Below are positions 53,024 to 62,713 of a stretch of 64,000 nt of DNA, piece by piece. The translations under genes were made by a program, and so were the position numbers. Source of the DNA: Saprospiraceae bacterium (lineage in GTDB: Bacteria > Bacteroidota > Bacteroidia > Chitinophagales > Saprospiraceae); contig JALHLK010000002.1 in NCBI GenBank assembly GCA_022844565.1, positions 179,209 through 243,208 of the forward strand, given 5' to 3'. Each line of letters opens with the position of its first letter. The first letter of the stretch is position 1. The notes under the pieces are model-generated. The model searched no databases, had not been told where the DNA came from, and saw nothing but the letters and a program-made list of their open reading frames with translations.

Positions 53024-53394
53024 AGTAGTATCATTGGAAAGCTTGTGAAGCCGACCACAGTCCAAAAGTTGCAATTTGTGTTGTAAAACATACCAATTAA
53101 TAAAAGCGGATTACAGATTTGTGATTTGAAAGTCAAATTACTTTTGTTTGGCTTATATTTGCTGTAAGATGTGTGTAATTTTAAAAAGAAAAGATTAATA
53201 CCTGAAAATCTAAAATGGGTTCCGTAGTGAAGGTGAAAAGTACAATAAAATCAGCATTTTTTGCGACAAATCATCCCGATAGCTTTCGGGATGGTGCGAA
53301 GCAAAAAGTGAGTGAAACGACTGATTTTGCAGTAATTTTGACCTGTAATAGGAAATCCATTATAGATTTTCAGGTAAAAAATGGAAGCTTAAGG
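53024..53394. other. Leader region upstream of the sensor kinase
   Basis: No gene is supported in these 371 bp. A -7-like TATATTTG is at 53154-53161. An ATG at 53215 opens a longer in-frame extension of the kinase, but it runs through a repeat palindrome at 53273-53292 and would bury the signal peptide. I treat this as leader. Confidence 0.5.
53273..53292. repeat. REP-like palindrome
   Basis: ATCCCGA and TCGGGAT pair across a six-base spacer (TAGCTT). Palindromes of this type are scattered through many Bacteroidota genomes. Only this copy is in the window. Confidence 0.5.
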
Positions 53395-56300
53395 ATGATA
53401 GTCATTTTCCTGGCTTTGATTTTGATAAACTTTAAATTACAAAGTCAGTCAGACTATTTACAAACTTTCAATACCACAGAAGGTCTTTCTCAAAACAGTG
53501 TGAATTGTGCTATCCAAACTTCTGAAGGTTTTCTTTGGCTAGGAACTTACGATGGATTAAATAGATTCGATGGTAAAAATTTCAAGAGCTACAAAGCCAA
53601 TGTTACTGAATTAGACATGAAAGTTAAGCCATCCAAATTGATAAATTTTCTTTTTTTGGACGACAATGATTTGATCTGGGTTGCCACCTCTAACAGTACA
53701 ATACTATTTGATAGGAAAAAGAATAAGTTTTACAATCCAGAAATTATTTATAAAAACTTTAAAGATAAGGATGCAGTAAATGTAGTTAAGATATTACAAG
53801 ACAAAAATGCTAATCTTTTCCTATTCACAAATTCTAAAAATCTAAGTGTCTATAATTTTAAAGAAAAATCAATAAAAAGGATTCTTACAGAAGGTGTAAT
53901 TTCCGATATTTCAGCTGGTCCACTTGGCAATATTTTGATTGCGACGAGTCAAGGAGTTTTTACCTATCAAAAAAATCAACTTGAAAAAATTATACACTTA
54001 GAAAATGAGTCACCAAAAAGAATAGAAAGTGATGGACATAAAGTTTGGATAATTTCTGAAAAATTTAATCTTTATGAATATGATTTAAAAACCAAGACGT
54101 TACAAGATTTATATAAGAAATATATTTTAAAGTCGATTTTAGTTGATCCGAATAGGGTCTATTTTGGGGAAGGTAAATTATGGATAGGAACAAGAAGTGA
54201 AGGACTTAGAAAAATAGAATTATCAAATGGGATAGTCACCACTTTTATTGCAAAAAATAACAGAAATTCCTTACAATCTAATTTCATTTTGTCAATTCAG
54301 AATACCTCAAAAGGAATCACGGTAATAGGTCAAAGTGGAGGTGGATTTGCTGTACACGATAATGTGAGTTACGGTATTGCACTATATAAGACAGAGAATA
54401 ATAAATTTGGACTAAGTTCGGATAACATGATCTTAAGTATCAAGAAGATTAGTGTCAATGAAATAGCTGCGGGAACAATTTCTAGTGGACTATTGATTAC
54501 AAATCTTGAGACAAAAGCCTTTCAATACTATGATATTCCTCTAGGTGATAAACTTAGACCTGAGTCTAAAAATATATATGCTATTGAAAAAATTAACAAC
54601 AAATTGTACATGGCTTCTTGGGGTGGATTGTTGGAATTTGATTTAAGTACAAAAAAATTTAGCTTATTTTCTAATCATGATAGACAATCAAAGTCTTTAT
54701 ACTCCGTACTTTATGTCCCAAAACTTAATAAGCTACTCTTGGGTAGTGCAGAGGGAGGATTATTATATTTTAATCTACAATCAAAATCATTTGAATCTGT
54801 ATTGGATGTAAATCAGTTTTTGTCAAAACACTTATTGAGCGTCAGGTTTATGAAGGCAGTAAATGAAAATGAAGTTTGGATGAGTACAGAAAAGGCAGGC
54901 TTAGTAAGGTATGAATTTAACACAGGTAAATTTTATCCTTTTGATTCGCTATATAAACAATATGGAACCTCCCGCCATTTCAATATAGACGATAATTTTA
55001 TTTGGGTATCCACAGACGAGGGTTTGATACAACTTGAGAAAAAGACTTTCAAATTTGTGAAAGTTTGGACGAGAAGTGATGGGATGGCAAACGATTTTCT
55101 TTATTCTACTTTTACTGATGAATTAGGAAAAGTATGGGTTACTTCCAATTATGGGTTGAGTATCATCAACACAAAAGATAATTCTATCATCAACTTGACA
55201 GAAAGACATGGTTTACAGTCATTGGAGTTTAATACAGCTTCTATTGACAAAGATGATAGTGGCAAATATTATATTGGTGGAACCAATGGTTTTAATGTAA
55301 TTGATCCAAACTTATTTGAAGTAGATCAACCCATTAATCCACCTGTTATTACGAGTGTTTCCATCAGAAATGAACCCAAAATATTTGACTTAGATGTGCA
55401 ATACAAAGATACCATCATCCTAGCATATGAAGACAATTACATCGATATAGAATTTCAGGTTTCTGAATTAAGTCGCAACAAAAATGGAGTTTTTAAATAC
55501 AAATTAAGCAACTTTGATAAAGATCACGTAATTACAAACCGGAATTATGTCAGCTATTCAAATCTAAAATATGGTATTTATAATTTTGAATTATTTTCTT
55601 CTAATTTAAATGGAAATTGGAGTGCAGCGAAAAAAATAACAATAGTGGTCAAAACACCATGGTATAGGCAATGGTGGTTTTTGATAGGTAGGGCTGCCTT
55701 GGTCATTATGTTGACATACTTTTTTTTAAAATGGTATATTAATTTGGTAAACTCGCAGGTGAATCTAGAAAAAGACTATGCTCTAAATCTTAAAAATCTT
55801 GAATTGGATAATTTAAGAAGTCAAATGAACCCACATTTTTTATTCAATGCTTTAAATAGTATAAATAGTTTTATTGTAAAGAATGAGGTGCATAAGGCTT
55901 CCGATTATTTATCGAAGTTTTCTAAACTTATGCGAATGATTTTAGAGCACTCCAAGAAGAAAAGTGTCCTATTGTCAGATGAGATTGAGGCTTTAGAACT
56001 GTATTTAAAAATAGAATCAAATCGATTTGAAAAATCCTTTGAACATTCTATTCTCATTGATGAAGGTATTTTGACAAATGAGATATACATTCCTCCATTA
56101 ATTATTCAACCATTTGTAGAAAACGCAATTTGGCATGGCATCCAACATCAAAGTAATGTTGGTTTAGTCCATGTTAAATTTTCAAAACAAGGTGATGACT
56201 TTGTAAAAATAGAGATTGTAGATAACGGTATTGGTAGAGAAAAAGCTAAAAAACTTAAATCAAAATCTGGTGGTGGTAACAAATCTTACGGTATTAATAT

Positions 56301-56451
56301 CACAAAGGAAAGAATCAAGTATTCACATCCTAATAACTCGATGGAGATTGTCGACTTACATGATCAAGAAGGGAATCCTACAGGAACCAAAGTCATATTA
56401 ATTTTACATAATGAAGAAATAATAAATAATGAAAGCAGTGATAATCGATGA
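53395..56451 (+). CDS. Propeller-type LytS-like sensor histidine kinase
   Basis: About 1018 residues from the ATG at 53395, where a signal peptide (MIVIFLALILINFKLQSQS) begins. Periplasmic two-component-regulator propeller repeats (about 22-660; GLSQNSVNCAIQTSEGFLWLGTYDGLNRFDG opens the first) lead to a Y_Y_Y domain (about 670-750) and one membrane helix (about 765-785). The cytoplasmic kinase has QMNPHFLFNALNSI with the phospho-His, PPLIIQPFVENAIWHGI and DNGIGREKAKKL. Such kinases commonly sense carbohydrates or cell-envelope signals. It overlaps the response-regulator gene by 23 bp. Confidence 0.9.
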   Translation: MIVIFLALILINFKLQSQSDYLQTFNTTEGLSQNSVNCAIQTSEGFLWLGTYDGLNRFDGKNFKSYKANVTELDMKVKPSKLINFLFLDDNDLIWVATSNSTILFDRKKNKFYNPEIIYKNFKDKDAVNVVKILQDKNANLFLFTNSKNLSVYNFKEKSIKRILTEGVISDISAGPLGNILIATSQGVFTYQKNQLEKIIHLENESPKRIESDGHKVWIISEKFNLYEYDLKTKTLQDLYKKYILKSILVDPNRVYFGEGKLWIGTRSEGLRKIELSNGIVTTFIAKNNRNSLQSNFILSIQNTSKGITVIGQSGGGFAVHDNVSYGIALYKTENNKFGLSSDNMILSIKKISVNEIAAGTISSGLLITNLETKAFQYYDIPLGDKLRPESKNIYAIEKINNKLYMASWGGLLEFDLSTKKFSLFSNHDRQSKSLYSVLYVPKLNKLLLGSAEGGLLYFNLQSKSFESVLDVNQFLSKHLLSVRFMKAVNENEVWMSTEKAGLVRYEFNTGKFYPFDSLYKQYGTSRHFNIDDNFIWVSTDEGLIQLEKKTFKFVKVWTRSDGMANDFLYSTFTDELGKVWVTSNYGLSIINTKDNSIINLTERHGLQSLEFNTASIDKDDSGKYYIGGTNGFNVIDPNLFEVDQPINPPVITSVSIRNEPKIFDLDVQYKDTIILAYEDNYIDIEFQVSELSRNKNGVFKYKLSNFDKDHVITNRNYVSYSNLKYGIYNFELFSSNLNGNWSAAKKITIVVKTPWYRQWWFLIGRAALVIMLTYFFLKWYINLVNSQVNLEKDYALNLKNLELDNLRSQMNPHFLFNALNSINSFIVKNEVHKASDYLSKFSKLMRMILEHSKKKSVLLSDEIEALELYLKIESNRFEKSFEHSILIDEGILTNEIYIPPLIIQPFVENAIWHGIQHQSNVGLVHVKFSKQGDDFVKIEIVDNGIGREKAKKLKSKSGGGNKSYGINITKERIKYSHPNNSMEIVDLHDQEGNPTGTKVILILHNEEIINNESSDNR

Positions 56452-57163
56452 TGAAGAACATTGTATAGTGACCTTGCGCTGGAATTTAGAACAATATTGC
56501 AAGGATATCACCATTGTAGCTACAGCAGGAAATGGGCAAAAAGGTCTAGAAATCATAAAACAATATAAACCAGACATCGTATTTTTAGATATAGAGATGC
56601 CTGTTATGAACGGCTTAGATATGATTGACAACCTGGAAGATATCGATTTTAAACTTATTTTTACAACTGCATACAATCACTATGCGGTCAAAGCGATCAA
56701 ACTTAGTGCTGTAGATTATCTGATGAAACCTATCGACAAAGATGAATTGATCGATGCTGTAGAAAAGGTAAGGATCACATTTATGAACAGTGGCCAAAAT
56801 ATACAAGTTTTAAAACATAACTTACATTCTGTCAGCAATCTTCAAAAGATATTGGTTGCGACAAGTGAAGGTATTTTATTTTTTAATATCAATGCCATCA
56901 TACACTTAGACGCTCAGAGTAACTATACCATGATTTACCTAGATAATGGTAATAAACAATTATCATCTAAAACCTTGGGTGATTATGAGGAAGTCTTGCC
57001 AGCGGATTTGTTTTTTAGATGCCACAATTCACACATTATTAATTTACAAAAAATTAACAAATATGTACGTGGGGAAGGTGGAATTGCTCAAATGTCTAAT
57101 GGTAGAGAGATAGAGATATCGAGAAGGAAGAAGGCAGAGTTTATGGAGAGGATTGGGTTGTAA
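56429..57163 (+). CDS. LytTR response regulator
   Basis: 244 residues. The receiver domain has the acidic pair Asp7-Asp8, the phospho-Asp54 in VFLDIEMPVMNG, Thr/Ala at FTTAY and Lys in YLMKPI. The LytTR domain (about 145-240) has IIHLDAQSNYTMIYLDNG and FFRCHNSHIINLQKI. It overlaps the end of the kinase gene, so the pair is one translational unit. Target genes are unknown; the pectin operon or envelope genes nearby are possible but unproven. Confidence 0.93.
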   Translation: MKAVIIDDEEHCIVTLRWNLEQYCKDITIVATAGNGQKGLEIIKQYKPDIVFLDIEMPVMNGLDMIDNLEDIDFKLIFTTAYNHYAVKAIKLSAVDYLMKPIDKDELIDAVEKVRITFMNSGQNIQVLKHNLHSVSNLQKILVATSEGILFFNINAIIHLDAQSNYTMIYLDNGNKQLSSKTLGDYEEVLPADLFFRCHNSHIINLQKINKYVRGEGGIAQMSNGREIEISRRKKAEFMERIGL

Positions 57164-57181
57164 TTATAAAAGAATAAATTA

Positions 57182-57520
57182 AACCCAGATTAAGCATTAG
57201 AAATGAACTACAAGAAAATTATGCTTCATATTAGTTTCAGTACTCAATTTTCCGTCCTCAATGGCTTATGAACCATTTAGAATAGAAATAGCTAAAATCC
57301 AGTTGGTTTTAGTTCGCAGCTAAATTGATATTTCGGATATCAATTTTTTACGCGGCTCATGTGCTTCACTACTATTTTGCCTAATTTCCTTTCGAATAAA
57401 GTCTAATGCTTAATTCCATCTAACTTAATGTAATTAGTTGATATTCAATAGCAAAAATTTCATTATAAAAGTTAGCAAAAGCTTTCTTTATGAGCTTGCC
57501 CATAAATTCAAATCTGGGTT
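57182..57520. mobile_element. Possible MITE or IS remnant with terminal inverted repeats
   Basis: AACCCAGATT at 57182-57191 and AATCTGGGTT at 57511-57520 are perfect inverted ends of a 339-bp gene-free stretch. TTAA overlaps each end. No transposase fragment is recognisable inside. A terminator hairpin at 57322-57346 lies within. The size and ends fit a MITE, but a single copy cannot prove mobility. The whole interval 57164-57526 holds no gene. Confidence 0.4.
57322..57346 (+). terminator. Perfect 10-bp hairpin with T-run
   Basis: AAATTGATAT and ATATCAATTT pair around TTCGG, with more T following. It is 158 bp after the response-regulator stop and could end that transcript. The symmetric arms allow it to work on both strands. 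Confidence 0.5.
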
Positions 57521-57526
57521 AAAACA

Positions 57527-57955
57527 CTATATTTTTTGATAGGTTATTGTCCCTTGACCTTCTGTACCAATCCATACCATTTTATCACCTGAAATTGTAA
57601 ACTTATATTTTTGACCAACAGATGGTGCTTTTTTGTGGCCAATCGTTATGATATTGCCTGAAACAGACCAAACAGATTCTGAATATAATTTTTCTTGAAT
57701 ATTTTTATATTTTTCATCACAATTTGACTGCGAGGCATCTAAGCGGTAAGTTTCGTCTGTACCAATTATATATAGAATTTTTGCTGCACATGGACGCTGA
57801 GTTAACAATGCTTTATGGCTGTCAAATTTTTCACCTTGCCATTCATTTACTTCCGAAATAACTTTCCATTTGCCTATATGATTTTGTGCGAATGAAGACA
57901 ATGACATCAACAAGAATGTGAAACAAGTGGTAATAATTACAGATCTTTTATTCAT
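57527..57955 (-). CDS. Secreted lipocalin-like protein
   Basis: 142 residues with signal peptide ending SFAQ (about 24). IGKWKVISEVNEW starts a small beta-barrel of the lipocalin-like type (GKWxV...). Later strands are SVWSVSGNIITIG and YKFTISGDKMVWIG. Two cysteines (about 56 and 79) may form a disulfide. Function is unknown. It faces away from the hydrolase cluster to the right; the 274 bp between them show no gene. Confidence 0.75.
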   Translation of the reverse strand: MNKRSVIITTCFTFLLMSLSSFAQNHIGKWKVISEVNEWQGEKFDSHKALLTQRPCAAKILYIIGTDETYRLDASQSNCDEKYKNIQEKLYSESVWSVSGNIITIGHKKAPSVGQKYKFTISGDKMVWIGTEGQGTITYQKI

Positions 57956-58229
57956 ATTATTTATATTTTATTTGTTTATGCAAAAATAGAATTGTAAAAA
58001 AGTAAATGTGTGGTATTAATTGGACATTTATTGCCATAAAAAACCAGATAATTGTTTTGATTTAAAAGATAATACCAAAAGATTTGACCACTCAAACAAT
58101 GAAACTTGCAATGCAATCAATATGGCCATAAGAACGTGAAGTGCTTGCTATCTTTATATGGAAATAGAAAATATATCTTTCGTTTCAATAATTATATTAA
58201 ATTTTTTTATCAAATATAAAACTGTAATA

Positions 58230-58448
58230 ATGAAATCAATTACTTCTCGAATGCAACAATTTTTTAAAAGTCATTTTTCAAAAAAAGGCTTTATCGTAAA
58301 TTCTATGGTCTTTATCAGCAGTGGCACCGTTTTTACTTTTATTACCAAATCTTTATTTGTAACTGTTGTACTTGCGATAGCTTTTTGCTTAATATTTCGG
58401 TTTGTAAAGTTGTTTTATGAGATTTTAAAAATAGACTTGAAATTTTAA
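58230..58448 (+). CDS. Small two-helix membrane protein, copy 1
   Basis: 72 residues from the ATG at 58230 (MKSITSRMQQFFKSHFSKK). An ATG at 58158 would add 24 residues, but the aligned paralogue at 59406-59627 starts at the position equal to 58230. Two hydrophobic helices (about 20-38 and 42-60) carry the shared SLFxTVVLxxxxCLIxxxVKL pattern. No family recognised. It ends 11 bp before the hydrolase-like gene. Confidence 0.7.
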   Translation: MKSITSRMQQFFKSHFSKKGFIVNSMVFISSGTVFTFITKSLFVTVVLAIAFCLIFRFVKLFYEILKIDLKF

Positions 58449-58459
58449 GATAGAGTGTC

Positions 58460-59263
58460 ATGACAGAAACAGAGATAAGTAAGGATATTTCCTATTTTAT
58501 AAATGGGAATGTAGCTAATAGAGTTATAAAATTTCATAATGAACGGACTGAATTACAAAGTATTTTTGTACCTAATTGGAGAGCAAAACCGCATCATTGG
58601 GATGGTTTTTGTAATGTTCTGAATGGAAATATGAATCTAACTTATTTTGAAACAAGAGAGAAGCCAAATACGCGGTTTAATTCCGAACCGAGTAATTTAG
58701 AAAATAAACATGTTGCTGAAGACATAATAAGATTTATCAATAGTCAGAATTACGTGAATTATAGTCTGATATTGTGTTCATATACAATTCCTATTGTTGT
58801 CCAACAATGGGAAAAGATAGCAATTAAACCAAATAAATTGGTCTTAATATGTCCAATTACAGAGGTGAAGTTGCCAAGGTTAGTAAAACTTTTTTCCCTA
58901 GTACCCACCAATCTTCTTCCAAGATTAGCTAAAGTTTCATTCGAACTTATATCAAGATTACCAGCATTTCACCCAATCTGCAAAAACCACCAAAACATCT
59001 TCATGAATGGAAACTATCAAGAAATGACTCAACTACAAATGTCAATAAGACAAATGCAAAAGCTAAAAATCAAAACAAACGATTATCGAAAGATAGACTG
59101 CCCTGTAATGGTCGTCAAAACTTTAAAAGACAAATTACACGACCCTCGTACATGTGACATAATTTATGACATTTTAGTAGCTGATACATTATACGAAGTC
59201 ACAAATTTTAAAGAGGCACATGGTAAAGAAGTAGCGATGCAAGTGAATAAGTTTTTAATTTAA
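58460..59263 (+). CDS. Alpha/beta-hydrolase-like protein with degenerate nucleophile elbow
   Basis: 267 residues. The fold landmarks are present, but the elbow reads LILCSYTIP instead of G-x-S-x-G, so Ser is kept and both glycines are lost. Candidate Asp is in VKTLKDKLHDP and His in EAHGKEV. There is no signal peptide, so it is cytoplasmic. Activity is uncertain. It is bracketed by two paralogous small membrane protein genes. Confidence 0.7.
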   Translation: MTETEISKDISYFINGNVANRVIKFHNERTELQSIFVPNWRAKPHHWDGFCNVLNGNMNLTYFETREKPNTRFNSEPSNLENKHVAEDIIRFINSQNYVNYSLILCSYTIPIVVQQWEKIAIKPNKLVLICPITEVKLPRLVKLFSLVPTNLLPRLAKVSFELISRLPAFHPICKNHQNIFMNGNYQEMTQLQMSIRQMQKLKIKTNDYRKIDCPVMVVKTLKDKLHDPRTCDIIYDILVADTLYEVTNFKEAHGKEVAMQVNKFLI

Positions 59264-59405
59264 AACTTCTTTTATTTATAAAAAGAAACCACTTAATCAT
59301 TGAAAAACGCCAATTAATAAATTATAAAAACACACAAAATAATACATTATACCTTTACGATAAAATTAACCTCAAAATTTTAATCACAATCTAAAGCTCC
59401 AAGAA

Positions 59406-59627
59406 ATGAACTCACAAACCCCAAAATTTAAACTATTCTTTAAAAGTTACCTCCCGAAAAATGAAGCTTTATGTAATTTTATAATATTCAGTATAAGCGC
59501 TGTTATCATGGCTTTTGTCGCTGAGTCATTATTCATGACCGTTGTTCTTTCCTTGATTGTATGCCTCATTTATCAATTAGTAAAATTGATCATTGATTTG
59601 TTTAGGCAAAATTATCAGTATAAGTGA
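59406..59627 (+). CDS. Small two-helix membrane protein, copy 2
   Basis: 73 residues (MNSQTPKFKLFFKSYLPKN at the start), with two helices matching copy 1 at 58230-58448 in length and pattern (FFKS, ESLFMTVVL, CLIYQLVKL). The duplicates flank the hydrolase-like gene, so the three form a unit. Function unknown. Confidence 0.7.
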   Translation: MNSQTPKFKLFFKSYLPKNEALCNFIIFSISAVIMAFVAESLFMTVVLSLIVCLIYQLVKLIIDLFRQNYQYK

Positions 59628-59708
59628 AAAAGTGTATTTACATACATTATTCATCCAAAAAATAGTTGTAATTGAGGTGGTATTCCTATTCAATTTCTAC
59701 TAAAATTT

Positions 59709-62642
59709 TCAATGATTCATAAATTTTTTAATCTCCAATAACATTAATGTATACCAAGGTTCAAAAAAAACAAAAGTGTGTGGAGCATCATAGAACGTTA
59801 GCTCTGATGTAAAAATATTATTGACTTTGAGTGCTTTCATATATTCTTCTCTTCCTGCTCTCATCCTTTCTACACCACTGTTGATAAATAGGGTTGGTGG
59901 TGAATTTTGACCTACATGTGTCAACGCTGAAGCCTCTTGCCACAATTGAGGATTTGAAAATTTATTGTATCCAAACCAATATGTAGCGGCAGATTTTTTC
60001 AACCAATCTTCTCCTTCTCCAGAGTCATTATGTAAAAAGGCTAATAAGCCATCAAGATTAATAAGCTTGTTAATTTTTGGCAACTTTGACTTATCGACTC
60101 CCTTATAGAATGAGTCGACATTAGGGTATTGTGCAACTAGACTTGCTAATTGAGCACCTGCAGAAAAGCCCATCATGGTGATCTCTTCTGACCATAATTT
60201 GTTTTTGTGTTGATTGTCTTTTATCCATTGTAAAAAAATCATGATGTCGTTGACCGCCACTGGGTACAAACCGTGGGTGGAAAGGGTATATTCTGGTAAA
60301 AAAACTGTATAACCTTCTTTAGCAAGATCAATAGCTAAGTTTTGGTGCATTTCTTTTGATCCTGTACGCCATCCACCTCCATGTAAAATAACAATTGTAC
60401 CTAAACTTTTACCTACTTTTTTTGAAACGACATCGACCTTGTGATCTTTTTCTGGATGATAGGACAAGTCTTTTTGAAGGCTAATATTTTTCGGAAAAGG
60501 ATTATTTACAAATTGTGCATTTGGAAAAGACTTTTTTACATCGTTGATTGTCTTTTCGATGTTAAAGCTTGTGTCTTTCACATATGTTAAGCCTGTAGAA
60601 TCTATGCCACGATATTTTTCATGCCATTTTTGATACAATGGGTACAAATTGTTGACCCAATCTCCATACCATCTATAACCTCTCCTTCGCTCCTCTTCTA
60701 TCTCATTGATATTATATTTGATAATACCATCTCGACCACTGAAAATTGGTTTTAAATTTTCTAAATGGTGAAATCTTCCCCAAATTGGTTTTGCATTTTT
60801 TTCACTGACAACCTCATAATCTCGCCAGCTATCACCTTTTTGTTTGATGACAGTATCTTTTATTTTAAGTTTATCAAAGAATAACATGGCTTGGTCTATT
60901 GCCAATTTTATTTCATCTGATGGATTTTGCCTTGATAACAGAAACTTGACAATTCCTACACTTTCTGACACCGTAAAAGATGGGTGTTCATACGTTCGAG
61001 CTTTGGCAGGTAAAAGTGTGATATGATCATGCTGAGCGCACCAAATCGTTTTAACCCCTTTGAATTCGATTTGTGTTCTTAATATGACTTCTATTCCGAG
61101 ATTGAGCGCATTTGTACTTTTTTCTCTTTGTTCTTCGCCTACATTTACAAAAGGACTCTTCTTATTTGCAATGTCATCCAATAGTTCAAGAACATTGATC
61201 ATCGCATTATCATTAAATGTGATGTGTTTGAAATATCCACTTGTATCAGGCCAATACTGCGGAAATCCTCCATTGGGGTATTGCATATTCAACAAATAAG
61301 CAATTCCTTTTTCAGCGGCATCTTTATATTTTTTATTTTTAGTTTGTTCAAATGCCTTGGCTAGATAGACTATTTCTTTTGTTGTAGCTTTATTGTCTAT
61401 GGTTGCGTCGTTGTCATCTAATTTACTTTTGAAGCCATTGATATAATCTGTAGTCCAGCGATCTTGGTAAGGAATGGGTTGAGTTTTGCCATCCAATGTT
61501 TTGGGCCATCCACCGTTTGACAACTGAACAAGGACCATATTTTCAGCTTCTAAATCAGATGTAATAGAGTTTGGCAACGCAAAAGTATTCGTAGATTTTG
61601 GTGGGAAGGTAATATTCCATCTTTCATTCAGGGTCCATTTACGATTTATTTTCTTTGCAGTTGAAGCATCAATATTGTTTTTATACCAATCGTACGTTGA
61701 TCCTTTTTTAATGCAATTGTAGTAATAAATTGTTCGGCCCCATTTTTCATCAGGTACTGAAGTAGTAGCGTAGATATCTGCATCTGCCATATTTTCACCA
61801 AAGACACAATTGATCAAGTACATCTGTGCAGGTCTATGATATCTGCCCAATTTAAATCCATCTACACCTTCAAAAATGCAATTATTCAAGACACTTTTTG
61901 AAGATTCGTACTCTGTGCCATCATGCCAAATTGCAGCACTTTTATTATAACAAAGAAAATGACAACCTTCGGCATAAGCCCACCCTCTTGGACAATAAAG
62001 ATCTACTCCACCTTCCATTGTACAATTTTTAAAATAAAAAGTCCCATTATCTACATCCCATGAACTTACAGTGTCGCCCCCTTTAGAATAAAAATTACAA
62101 TTGAAGGCTTCAAATCTTTGTGTCCCAGTCATACATCGCATCGCAAACTGATGGCTATCAGGACTTACAGTACGAAGTGCATCTTTACAGTAAATATATT
62201 CAAGACCTTTGGAATTGTATCCATATGTATTTACAAAAGTTAGATTTTCTAATTTTATATCTTTTGCTTTAATATTTATAACAGCGGCTCCCCAATCATT
62301 ATCCGTCTCTGTACATCTGAAAATATCTCTTGCAATCGCATATTGAATGACGACATTATCGCTCGATTTTTCCGAAAACTGTGCCCACCATTTTCCTTTG
62401 ACAGGCCTCTTTTCAGCTTTTAGGAAAACCTTATCCTTATCAATGTATATTTTTTCATTATAGGTACCTGGCTTAATTAAAATTGTTCTAATCCTATTTG
62501 ATGTATTAGGGAGACTTTGTATTGCAGCTTGGATGGAAGTAAAGTCGCCAGAACCATCTTGGCAGACTATTATATCTTTTGATTGTAGCCTACTGACAAA
62601 AATTATGAACAAAAAGAAAAACCATCTTTTACATTGTGACAC
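59709..62642 (-). CDS. Three-domain pectinolytic enzyme: pectinesterase + PL10-like pectate lyase + esterase
   Basis: 977 residues from a GTG start (62642); a stop lies five codons upstream and no early ATG exists. A signal sequence (to about LQS, 21) precedes three domains. First, a CE8-type pectin methylesterase (about 22-340; VCQDGSGDFTSIQAAI, then GTYNEKIYI and WAYAEGCHF). Second, a PL10-like pectate lyase (about 360-690; WPKTLDGKTQPIPYQDRWTTDY and NGGFPQYWPDTSGYFKHITF). Third, an alpha/beta-hydrolase esterase (about 720-977; VILHGGGWRTG oxyanion loop, GFSAGAQ nucleophile, DAPHTF His). It would demethylate, cleave and possibly deacetylate pectin. It follows the GH105 gene by 71 bp. Confidence 0.9.
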   Translation of the reverse strand: MSQCKRWFFFLFIIFVSRLQSKDIIVCQDGSGDFTSIQAAIQSLPNTSNRIRTILIKPGTYNEKIYIDKDKVFLKAEKRPVKGKWWAQFSEKSSDNVVIQYAIARDIFRCTETDNDWGAAVINIKAKDIKLENLTFVNTYGYNSKGLEYIYCKDALRTVSPDSHQFAMRCMTGTQRFEAFNCNFYSKGGDTVSSWDVDNGTFYFKNCTMEGGVDLYCPRGWAYAEGCHFLCYNKSAAIWHDGTEYESSKSVLNNCIFEGVDGFKLGRYHRPAQMYLINCVFGENMADADIYATTSVPDEKWGRTIYYYNCIKKGSTYDWYKNNIDASTAKKINRKWTLNERWNITFPPKSTNTFALPNSITSDLEAENMVLVQLSNGGWPKTLDGKTQPIPYQDRWTTDYINGFKSKLDDNDATIDNKATTKEIVYLAKAFEQTKNKKYKDAAEKGIAYLLNMQYPNGGFPQYWPDTSGYFKHITFNDNAMINVLELLDDIANKKSPFVNVGEEQREKSTNALNLGIEVILRTQIEFKGVKTIWCAQHDHITLLPAKARTYEHPSFTVSESVGIVKFLLSRQNPSDEIKLAIDQAMLFFDKLKIKDTVIKQKGDSWRDYEVVSEKNAKPIWGRFHHLENLKPIFSGRDGIIKYNINEIEEERRRGYRWYGDWVNNLYPLYQKWHEKYRGIDSTGLTYVKDTSFNIEKTINDVKKSFPNAQFVNNPFPKNISLQKDLSYHPEKDHKVDVVSKKVGKSLGTIVILHGGGWRTGSKEMHQNLAIDLAKEGYTVFLPEYTLSTHGLYPVAVNDIMIFLQWIKDNQHKNKLWSEEITMMGFSAGAQLASLVAQYPNVDSFYKGVDKSKLPKINKLINLDGLLAFLHNDSGEGEDWLKKSAATYWFGYNKFSNPQLWQEASALTHVGQNSPPTLFINSGVERMRAGREEYMKALKVNNIFTSELTFYDAPHTFVFFEPWYTLMLLEIKKFMNH

Positions 62643-62713
62643 GCTGAATAATTTTTAATGCACAAATACTCCATTACAAAATCCAATAACCTATGCTTGG
62701 AAAGGACCCACTA

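Noticed and set aside
53215-53394. 60-residue N-terminal extension of the sensor kinase
   Set aside because: It runs through a REP-like palindrome and would bury the signal peptide that starts at 53395.
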